Shown here: positions 55,615 through 64,000 of the stretch, one piece after another
Layout: every line of letters starts with the position of its first letter
Position numbering within the stretch: position 1 is the first letter of the stretch
Source of the DNA: Lineus longissimus
Taxonomy: Eukaryota; Nemertea; Pilidiophora; Heteronemertea; Lineidae
Direction: 5' to 3'
Assembly: GCF_910592395.1 (NCBI RefSeq)
Contig: NC_088314.1
Span: forward strand, 10,976,001 to 11,040,000
DNA: 64,000 nt
The notes under the pieces: generated by a model
Databases searched by the model: none
The model's input: only the letters and a program-made list of their open reading frames with translations
Told to the model about the DNA's origin: nothing
Made by a program: the position numbers and the translations under genes

Positions 55615-56637
55615 ATGGCTTTGCGTCCGACGGTTTATCTTCCTAGTCGTTTCGAAGGCGAGGCACTGAGCCATGAAAAGTGCACAGCACATTTCTTGTC
55701 GTTTGTCGACTACCTAACGGCCCACAATCTTCAGGCCCCGGCCGATGCAGCCGCAGTTCTCGAGGTTTGTCAGCGGTTTAAGCGGACGCTCGCAGGTTCT
55801 GCCCGTTTGTGGATGGAAGGGAAGGTCTTTGCGACAGTAGAGGAGTTAAAAGCAGCGTTCCTACAGCGTTTTAGTCTGACCCATTCAGCATTTGCAAACG
55901 TTCGTTTGTTCAATGAGCTCGCACACAAACCAGGCGAATCAGCATACCAACTTTTGAGCCGCATTCGGATTGCCGCGAACCGTATAGGCTACGGTGATCA
56001 ACAGGTTTTAAACAGGTTTCTTGGGGCATTGCCCGTTAAGTGTCAATCAGCAGTCATCATGGCAGCGCCAGATGATGCCAATGCCGACGCCCTGGCAGCC
56101 CGTGCACAGAGATATTTTGACATGGGTTCGCAAGTCGACGCCGCGAAGGAAGTGAGTTTCGCCACAATAGCAGATAACACCCCTGAGTCGGATAGTATAT
56201 GTGAGAAATTGGCAGAACTGTCGTTACGCATAGATGCAATACACCAAGCCCAGACCCAAGAGCAAGTACGAGGACGACCACACTCGCAAACAAGAGACAA
56301 CGGTAGAGACGGTTCATCACAATCGCATCCGTCCCGCCCAAGATCGAATGATCGGCAGCGACACCCTCCCCGATACGACAACAGGCAGAGATCGCAGTCC
56401 GGCGAGAGGAATTATAGACGAAGATTTGCGGGCAAGTGCCATTACTGCCAGGTTCCCGGACACAGGATCGCCAAATGTTGGAAGCGAATGGCCGACCAGC
56501 AGCAACAACCCTCGCATCGTCAACAGCAGCCTTACTACATGCAGAGGTCGCCCAACGCGCCATATGATATGTACCAACAGCAGACCGGAACTGGAGCAGC
56601 CAACTGCCATTTTCAGAACGAGCCCTACAGACATTAG
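55615..56637 (+). CDS. Gag of the Gypsy-type element
   Basis: 340 aa from ATG. Retrotransposon capsid-like helices at about residues 15-190 (ARLWMEGKVFATVEELKAAF, RFSLTHSAFANVRLFNELAH, PGESAYQLLSRIR). A basic Arg/Gln-rich tail holds one knuckle, CHYCQVPGHRIAKC, then Gln-rich sequence. The TAG at 56635-56637 is followed in the same frame by an open protease region, so Gag and protease are separated by one stop only. Confidence 0.8.
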   Translation: MALRPTVYLPSRFEGEALSHEKCTAHFLSFVDYLTAHNLQAPADAAAVLEVCQRFKRTLAGSARLWMEGKVFATVEELKAAFLQRFSLTHSAFANVRLFNELAHKPGESAYQLLSRIRIAANRIGYGDQQVLNRFLGALPVKCQSAVIMAAPDDANADALAARAQRYFDMGSQVDAAKEVSFATIADNTPESDSICEKLAELSLRIDAIHQAQTQEQVRGRPHSQTRDNGRDGSSQSHPSRPRSNDRQRHPPRYDNRQRSQSGERNYRRRFAGKCHYCQVPGHRIAKCWKRMADQQQQPSHRQQQPYYMQRSPNAPYDMYQQQTGTGAANCHFQNEPYRH

Positions 56638-59600
56638 CTCGACGTCGACGCGGAATATTTAGGCGATCAACCAGCAACGTTGCAACTCAATGAGAGAAAT
56701 TATATAAAGGGCACATTACCAGATGGTAAATCAATCCTGACTCTTATAGATAGCGGTGCCACAAAAACATTGATAAGCCAGGCATGCATTACAAACATCT
56801 TTCAACCTTAAAGCCGGTTAGGATTGACCCCATTCGATTTCGCATAGGTAATGGTCAGTTTCTTGAGGCTAACACTGCAATCAATGTGCATATCACTTTT
56901 CAGGGTAGTAAGTTTCGGATTTACGCTATTATTGCCAATAATCTGGTAGGTCCTGATATGCTTATCGGTACATCAACTCTCAGTGAATTGGGTGGTCAGT
57001 TAGATTTTTCATCAAACAGGTTTAAAGTGAAACCAAAGAAAATTTGGTTTGGTCCGGTTGAACAAGTTTTCATCAAACCAAATGAGACGAAGTTCGTGCA
57101 GATTAGAGGGTCGAAAGTTCCTAGTTTATTGCGTAACTCAGAGGTTATCTTGGAATCTGGACATCACTTGGCTAGAATCTGCCCAGATCGCATGTGTTTC
57201 AGATTACGCAAAGGTAAAGCAACAGTCCATGTGAAAAATAACACGCCAGACACCATTCGGCTTCAAAAACATAGGCCCATTGCGTCACTCGACACAACTC
57301 ACATGGTGATGGCAGCCGAAAGTTTGCAACTCTCGACAGGAGGTAACTCGCATGACTCCCCATCAGGCAGCTTATCCGACATCCAACGTGCCAATCTGCA
57401 GCATTATCCTCATCTTACATCTGATGACTCAATATCCAGGCTTACAGAAGAGGAAGTAATCAGACAGTCGATGGATTTAACTGATAGTATTTTATCTCCC
57501 ACAGAGCGAGAGGAAGTGTATAATCTTGTGAAGGAAAATCGCCAAGCCTTCAGTTTATACGGTGAATTAGGTTCTTGTCCAGATATTGAGGTTGATTTTG
57601 AACTCTCTGATCCAACCCCCTTCTATATACGTCCATATCCGGCATCCGAGGGTAACAAGCGCATTATAGATGCTGAGATGTCTAAATTGGTCAAGTTAGG
57701 TGTTTTGGAAAAAGGTCACACATCGTATACTTCGCCAGTTTTTCTCATCGCCAAAAAGGGTACAACTGAACGTCGTCTTGTAGCAGATCTCAGGTATTTG
57801 AACTCCAGGATCAAGAAAATGAACCATCCATTTCCATTGTTGACAGAGAGTATATCTCGAATAGGTAGATCTGGTTGTAAAGTTCTAAGTGTGCTTGACA
57901 TCAAAAGTGCATTTTATTCTTTGTCTTTGAGTGAAAAGGCACAGAAATTCGTGGGTATTAATTCATATCATCGTGGTTCTTCATATTTCTATAAAAAGGT
58001 CCCAATGGGTTGTACAGTTTCACCGAGCAAGTTTCAAGAGGCCCTCTCACAGATATAAGGTGAAATCCCTAATGCGCATGAGTTCCTTATTAATATACAT
58101 GATGACATCATTTTGTTTTCACGGTCTTCGGCGGATCACAAGGTTCATCTGCGCCAGGTGCTTTTAAAATTAGTTCAGCATGGGTTACGCATTTGTCCGA
58201 GGAAGGTAAAGCTCTTCAGACGCCGTGTGGTCTACCTTGGCCATATAATCCGAGTTGATGATGATGGTTACGTAAGGATTGAAGCAATGAGTGATAAGTG
58301 CACAGCGATTCGTAAGATGAGTAAACCAACTTCTTGTCGTCAAGTACGGAGGTTCATAGGTGCAGTAAACTATCTTTCAATGTATCTTCCAAAACTGCAG
58401 GAACATCTCAAACCTCTCCATGAACTTACCAAGAAAAGCAGAGTTTTTCATTGGAAAGACGAACATCAACGTGCATTTGACAAAGTCAAGGTCATGCTTA
58501 CATCGCCAGCTCTCTTGCACGCGCCAAGTCGACACGGGCGATTTGTGATTTATTCAAACACATCTAGAATCGGTACAGGTAGCCATTTGATGCAAATTGT
58601 TGATGGCAAGAAACGATTGATTGCCTATCATTCGAAGCATTTGCCCAAAGCAGCACAATCATATTCAGTCAGCGAGCTTGAATTGTTTGGTCTTTTCATT
58701 AACGTTAAAGCTTTTGATTATGTTCTTCGCTCTCATGATTTCGACGCATTTGTGGATCATTCTTCATTAGTACAAATTGTTAAGTCCAAGTCAGCACCAA
58801 GCACTCCACGGTTACAGAAACTTCTTGAACGTTTGTCAATGTATTCCTTCAAATTAGGTTACCGTAAGGGTAGTGAAATGGAACTGAGTGACTTTCTGTC
58901 TAGGAGTCCACGTGATGATGACGAAGTGTTCGATAAAATATTGCCTGTTGCATTGACTACTCAGTTAGTACCAGAGTTTGATATGGCCGACGATAGCTTG
59001 TTTCCCGCGCAGAGAAGCGAGCGCATCGTAACACGTGGATACGCCAAGCAGATGGGAATAGTCCCCGCCCCGCTCTTCAAGCCACAAGAAAGGTCAACGC
59101 CACCTGTCCAACAGCGAACCCGAACACGTGCGAAGAGCCCAGACAATCAGACCATCAGGCATCCAATCAGAGAGGAACCGGCGACAATAGTTCAGCCAGT
59201 GCCAGCAGTTCAGCCAATCAGCCTTCGACTTGCAGCGGCAGCCAACGCCCGCACCACACAGACTCCTCCTACTCAGATCACCCAGCCTGAACCACGCCTT
59301 GTTGATAAGGGAGCAATCAGATCAAATCCTGAAGTACCAACCGCGATACAGCCGCAGACGTCAGAGGATGAGCACCAGACACCATCAGCCGACCAGATAC
59401 GCCCTGCCGCACCTCTTATAACAAACATCGATGCTGTTGTAGCCAAACACATTCCAAAGCAGTATGAAGTTGATCGCATATTAGATATTATCAAGGGGAA
59501 AGTAATCAGGGATTATAGCCTCCCAATTGAGGTTAATGCCCTGCGCATGGCTCAACAAGCTTCTCCGGCATTTAAAAGTGTATACGATTACATAGCGCAC

Positions 59601-60425
59601 AATATTTTGCCAAGCGATAAGCGTGCCGCTCGGTCTATTATGCCAAGGTCAGAACAGTTCATACTGGTGAATGATGTGTTGTTTAGGTTGTTTTTCCATA
59701 CGAATGATGACCATTTCAGTTTTCAGTTAGCTATTCCGGAGCAGTACATTGACACTCTTATAAGCAGATATCACGACGGACTGCTTAGTTCTCACACGGG
59801 TACGGTAAAAACCTATCTGACACTGCGTAAGAATTTCTATTTCTGCGACAACATGTTTGAGCATATAGCGAGCTACATCAAAGGTTGTTCACGATGTCAG
59901 CAGATAAAGGGTAAAACCGATCACCTGCGACCATTTCACCCACGCATACCAGATCGTTACTGTCCGTTTGAAACAATAAGTCTTGATTTCAAATCAATGC
60001 CTACTTCAGTCACTGGTTTCAAGCATGTAATGATAACTAGTTGCGCTGTGACACGTTACATAATTTGTACGCCTCTTAAGTCCTTACAGGCCGAGACAAT
60101 TTGCGAAGCTTTTCTCCAAAAGGTTGTAACAATGTTCGGTGTCCCGTCTGTAGTTGTCACAGACGCCGCGACTTCGCTCACAGGGAAACTGTTCTCTCTT
60201 CTCTGCTCAGCACTCGGTATCGATCAACGTTGCATAAGTGTAGAGAATCACGGTTCAATGATGGTTGAGCGTCATATGCGTACAGTAGGGGACATGATTA
60301 AGTCCAACTTAGGTCCATATGGTAATGATTGGGTATGTTACGTCTCAGTAGCACAATTCAGCTACAATTCATTCTTCGCCCCACCTTGGCGGACATTCGC
60401 CATATTACTTGTTGTTTCTTCGTGA
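56638..60425 (+). pseudogene. Pol of the Gypsy-type element: protease, RT, RNase H, integrase, with breaks
   Basis: Protease LTLIDSGATKTLIS (about 56740-56775) is in the gag frame. A shift near 56780 leads to the RT frame (ATG 56784). RT: RRLVADLRYLN, VLDIKSAFYSLSL, MGCTVSPSKFQEAL, then TAA at 58056-58058 just before LINIHDDIILFS, the YxDD box (here IHDD). The frame continues unshifted to 60425. RNase H: first Asp replaced by Asn in VIYSNTSRIGTGSH; SELELFGL and VDHSSL are retained. Integrase: H-H-C-C zinc region (HTGTVKTYLTL, CSRCQQIKG), DDE as LDFKSMP, VVTDAATSL and MMVERHMRTV. The frame shifts at about 60390. Confidence 0.82.
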
Positions 60426-61257
60426 TCCGCCAGATATCAGTGGTATTAGGTTCAAGGTCGATTTAGGTTTGTCGCATTCCTACCAAGAGTACGTAGACAG
60501 TCTGAAGGAGAGATTCAAACACATTGCCAAGACCATGCTTGAATTACAGCATCACCAACAGACAGCGCAAAACGCGAAAATCAGCGACAGGTTGGACAAG
60601 TGTCCATTGTATGCAGTTGGTCAACTAGTTTACTTACATAAACCTAGCAGTGCAAGTGCACAGGTTGCATCTCGTAAATTCAAGACAGTATGGTGTGGTC
60701 CATTCGCAATTCATCAAGTGTTAGACCGTACGCATTATGTGCTTTGCACCCTGGATGGTAAAGTATTGCAGGATGTGTTTGTGTACAATCGTCTAAAACC
60801 AGCGTTTATCCAGACAAATTCTGATCGTCTAAACATCACCAACCTGCAAAAACTTCGCCACGCACTCAATAAAGCTGACAGCCAGGATGCGCAAAATTTG
60901 TATGAACAGACAGTCCATTACACGGATGAGTGTGGTACGGAGATTTGCGAGACAAGCGAGAACTGGACAATATTCGCATCAAAATGCGACCCCATCGATT
61001 TGACCGCGCACGTAGCATCTGCCGCAGAAAACAATGGCTTCGCCGCTCCAACAGTTCTTTCAGAAAAACAGCAAAATGTTCTCCTTCAAGCACTGGAAGA
61101 TGCGCCAAAACCTGACTCCACTTTAGTGTTACACAAAGGTAGATTCAAAGGAGGTAATCTGCAAGTCTTAGTTTCACTCGATGGTAAGGAGAAGAGTCCG
61201 AAGGAACGGTATTGGTGGGCAATTCATTTGTATCCAGACAAATCGAACAAATTTTAA
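60409..61257 (+). pseudogene. Integrase C-terminus and extra C-terminal domain of the Gypsy-type element
   Basis: The meaningful frame enters as SPYYLLFLRDPPDISG at about 60394, continuing the integrase after the shift. It then has the C-terminal DNA-binding part (YAVGQLVYLHKPS, KFKTVWCGPFAIHQVLD, DVFVYNRLKP). From about 60840 come 140 further residues of no recognised family (ENWTIFASKCDPIDLT, KERYWWAIHLYPD), ending at TAA 61255-61257. No envelope-like frame follows. Confidence 0.7.
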
Positions 61258-62465
61258 CGAAAGGTTTTATGTCATGCAAAGGATCCCCTCGCAATTTCGC
61301 GAGTAGGCTTTTCGTTTAATATGTGGCCACGATTCGTGGTCCATCGCGTTTTCAAATTTGTGCTTTAGATTTCAATTGAAACATGGCCAAATTTCAAGTT
61401 GGTTTTGTAATAGTCGCACACCAATCCAATGTGTGTCGACGCTTTGTTTGTAAATAGTTAGATGTGTTTAATTGTGTAGTCATTAGCAACCCCAGGCTAT
61501 GGAGATCAGCTTATATAAGGTTACGTGATTTCGGAATGTGTTCAGACACGCTTCTTGTGAATTCTTATAATCCCTGCTACAGTTCATCATTGATAGATAG
61601 TGCGTTCCATATGGGAAATTGCATTCCAGAGCTGCTAATCTGTTTGATTAGGTCTTCACCTCAGTGTGATATCAATACGGCACGAGTTAATACTTACCAG
61701 TTTATGGTTTATGTTATGTTAAAACAACACCGTCATTGTACAGTTGTTTTTCTTCACTCAACGATGCTACTCAGCTTTGCTTCATTGATGCGTTCCAAGT
61801 CATCCATCCTTAGGTTACTGGTCTTTTCCGAATCGAACTCATGGTTATCTTGTTCTTTGTCGACGGGATCTAATCAGATTCCATGTTATTGTGGTCTCTT
61901 CGGTTATCACTGGTTTACTTGGAAGTAGCTATTAGGGAATTTTGGTCTATGGTCTGCTTTTGCTGTTGTGTATGAATGGATTTGATTCTACTTCCATTTC
62001 AGCGGTATTTTATATAATACTGTACCTACTCAGTTATACCGACAGTCCATTAAATATTCGTAGATCAGCGGACCGCCTTTTTCACCATGTGACTGTGGTA
62101 ATGCTACTCACATGATACATATAAGCCCCGGCAACATTTCAATATTCATTTATCGGGGTCAGTTCAAATGCAATGGAAATGTGATCTGACAAAAGTCTGT
62201 TTAATAGCCGTGTCGGCGGGTTTCATGCCTCACGGATTGGCTTTACAAGGCGATATTCAGGTTGTTTGAAATACAGGGTGTCCCAACATTAAAGTTGCAA
62301 TGCTCCTATTCATTTATCGGGGTTGGTCAAGTGCATTGGAAAAGTGATATGAATCGAATTTCTAGGTCTCGTATGGGGAGTCCAAGACCTTCTGTGAATG
62401 TTTTGATCTTGGCCGATCGCTGGTGCAACCAGTAGGTCTATAGTGACCCACGCCCATGACTTAAT
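61258..62465. other. Non-coding stretch, possible mariner-type end
   Basis: No LTR copy, polypurine tract or envelope gene identified. The 154-codon frame at 61464-61928 is Ser/Leu/Cys-rich without motifs. ATTCATTTATCGGGGT recurs at about 62145 and 62309 in similar contexts, marking a diverged tandem repeat of about 165 bp. ACAGGGTGTCCCAAC at 62273 resembles mariner ends, but no partner is seen. Confidence 0.4.
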
Positions 62466-63706
62466 GTGTGCAATCATTACAAAATGGCAGGTTTACTTCG
62501 AGCGTCTTATTCTGTAAAACAGAAATTAAAGTACATTGATGCATTCCGAATGCAGGACAGATCCGCGAGCAAATTTGCAGCCGATCAGATGTTAAAGAGG
62601 ACAACTTTTCTATCCTGGTTGACCAATGAGGAGCGGATTCGGGACAACTTTGCATCAAGTAAAACGAAAGGCCAAGAAAGGAAATTGAAGGATAGTGGAA
62701 TTGGTACGTTAACCCTTTTAAATACATTAGCATACACCCATGTTGCATGAAGCTGCTAGGACGATATGAAACCATCGTTGAAATTTAACTCGGCCAGTAC
62801 AGAGCCTCAGCAGACGACATCTTCTGGTAAGTTTTTCTCAAAATTCTGTTTTTGAGAGAAAAACTTATGAAGAAAACTTGTTCATTTGTTGCTAATGAAG
62901 AACACTTATGACACGTTTTTTTACTCAAGATGTGTTTAATTTCAAAACACAAATTATGAAAAAAACATGTGTTCTGTTTATAGTTAAACACTCAACTAAA
63001 CGGCAAGCGTCTTAGTTTGTCTTGCACGTTGCCTCAGTCATCATTTTATGCCCCGGTATACCTAGGTGTATAAGACATGTATTAAGACAGTAAAAATTGA
63101 TGTCTTTCAATTTTTGAAGCACATTCACTGTGTTGTAAAATAAAACACTAGGCGTTCACCAGGTTTCCTGTATTTTCAGGTGATTGGAACGCCAACTGGA
63201 TGGATTAGACAGGAAGCTTTGGAGTTCTGGCTCACTGAGATTTTCTGTCCTTTTGTTGATGGAATCAAAAGAGAGGAGGTAGAGGACAATTCGCTATTGA
63301 TAATGGATCGCTGTCGTGTTCATCTGCAGGAAGAATTTCAACTTCAAGCCGCTGATGTTAATGTCGTTACTCAGTACATCCCCCCTGGGTGTACCTCGAT
63401 TGTGCAACCATTGGATTGTACAGTTATGCGGGCCTTCAAATCAAGAACGCGCAACGAATGGAAAAGGTGGAAAAAAAACAATACGGATGCAAATGGAAGT
63501 TGTCCAAAAATTCAATGGGAAACCGTTTTGAACATTGTTTCAAGGTCATGGGATGCAATAGTGAGGCCATCATGAGGTCGTGGGACGTGGCCGGGCTTAT
63601 GCATGATGGAGCAGCAGCTGACCATGATTTGCTATTAGACAATCAGGAGATGGACGATTTTGAAGAAGATGGACTTGGATTTGATGACGAGATTGACATT
63701 AATTAG
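62466..63706 (+). pseudogene. Pogo-like (CENP-B type) transposase fragment
   Basis: N-terminal helix-turn-helix at 62466-62703 (YSVKQKLKYIDAFRMQDRSA, FLSWLTNEERIR), ending at a donor-like GGAATTG/GTACGT. It resumes after a TATTTTCAG acceptor at 63180 with the second half of the DDE domain: LEFWLTEIFCPF, SLLIMDRCRVHL (second Asp), QYIPPGCTSIVQPLD (third Asp). A frameshift near 63560 moves to another frame for SEAIMRSWDVAGL and an acidic tail ending at 63706 (DEIDIN). The segment with the first catalytic Asp and the second DNA-binding motif is absent, so it is a deleted copy. Confidence 0.7.
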
Positions 63707-64000
63707 TTGATTTGTTGACTTAAGATGTCAATGTGTTGAAATTGTTATGTAAGAATGTTGTTTTTGTTTGAGAACCTGTTTGTTCAGGATTTATCAACTG
63801 TTGAATAAAAAATGAATCTTTACATTTTAATTTTAGTCTTTCATGTCTGACAAAATGAATCAAGGAAAATGAAATTGCCACCAATCGTTTTCTATTACCC
63901 TTGGCATACCGGTAACAATGCACCCTCTGTTCATAACTAAATGCCCATAAAGCTTATTGATTTTTTTGATAAAAGCAATAATCATCAGCAAGTTGTTGCT
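63707..64000. other. 3' flank of the pogo fragment
   Basis: AT-rich, with AATAAA at about 63802-63808, which could end the pogo transcript. No gene seen to the window edge. Confidence 0.4.

Larger units (their letters stand above)
54561..61257 (+). mobile_element. Ty3/Gypsy-type LTR retrotransposon, 3' LTR not visible
   Basis: Layout: 5' LTR, primer site, gag, protease, RT-RNase H, integrase and a C-terminal extension. The integrase after RNase H gives Ty3/Gypsy order. The coding part carries at least two stops and two frameshifts, an RNase H active-site change and no 3' LTR within the window. It either lost its 3' end or is split by the insertions at 62-64 kb. Confidence 0.8.

Noticed and set aside
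61464-61928. 154-aa frame after the Gypsy pol, considered as an envelope-like gene
   Set aside because: No signal peptide, no plausible fusion or membrane segment, no Cys pattern, and it begins 200 bp after pol with no splice signals.
1-64000. tRNA, rRNA, riboswitch or bacterial operon features
   Set aside because: No convincing tRNA cloverleaf, rRNA block or prokaryotic gene arrangement was seen by eye; a covariance-model scan would be needed to exclude small RNA genes.

Overview
The window is animal (metazoan) nuclear DNA, most likely from a marine invertebrate. The reasons are spliced introns, a Mab-21/cGAS-like nucleotidyltransferase joined to ankyrin repeats, and a repeat set (Helentron-type non-autonomous elements with triplet or tetranucleotide cores, a Ngaro/DIRS retroelement, Ty3/Gypsy, Tigger, pogo, Tc1 and THAP transposase remnants) common in molluscs, brachiopods, amphioxus, hemichordates and similar animals. 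The sequence alone does not place it more precisely. There is no sign of bacterial operons, rRNA or CRISPR. Nearly all the window is transposable-element sequence in layers; the only convincing non-transposon coding region is at 49.0-51.8 kb. LAYOUT: 0-1.7 kb, a long Helentron-like element (family B, cut by the window edge). 2.3-3.85 kb, a broken THAP-domain transposase gene (minus). 4.4-8.35 kb, family C Helentron-like copies built from ~260-bp modules. 9.5-22.8 kb, a pair of ~1.1-1.2 kb inverted arms (repeat R). The left arm is clean. The right arm holds a family C copy (13962-15870), a 5.97-kb Ngaro/DIRS tyrosine-recombinase retrotransposon (16079-22048) and an 87-bp MITE (22337-22423), so the left arm gives the empty site for all three. 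11.99-13.02 kb, a family D element with 145-bp modules. 23.3-25.4 kb, a family C fragment, a 0.5-kb MITE and family E. 25.5-29.4 kb, a three-deep nest: family A holds a 3.0-kb TIR element made of AAACC/GGTTT arrays, which holds a full copy of family B. 29.9-33.5 kb, Tc1 remnants and family C copies, plus a 164-bp MITE. 34.4-34.7 kb, possible decayed receptor-tail exon. 35.1-37.7 kb, a dead Tigger. 38.8-40.6 kb, a decayed multi-exon gene with an SDGGPDHR motif. 40.7-42.3 kb, a Ty3/Gypsy fragment. 44.0-45.0 kb, a minisatellite. 45.0-48.5 kb, a third family B copy split by a Helitron-like insertion that itself holds family C. 49.06-51.79 kb (minus), the membrane-anchor/ankyrin/cGAS-like locus. 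54.56-61.26 kb, a Ty3/Gypsy LTR retrotransposon with one visible LTR. 62.5-63.7 kb, a pogo fragment. HOW THE PARTS RELATE: The candidate host gene reads, in one frame: Met, a transmembrane helix encoded by a degenerate hexanucleotide repeat, ankyrin repeats (five to seven of them near-identical 99-bp DNA units), a single TAA, then a complete Mab-21/cGAS-like domain with its acidic triad intact. If it is expressed as one protein it would be a membrane-tethered, ankyrin-scaffolded relative of the cGAS-like receptors; this is the best candidate for an undescribed system here. The transposons do not act together, but their nesting gives a relative insertion order and clean evidence on integration: no target duplication for Ngaro, insertion between T residues for family C, and TA duplication for the MITE. 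All frames were read by eye; breaks may be real mutations or assembly errors.
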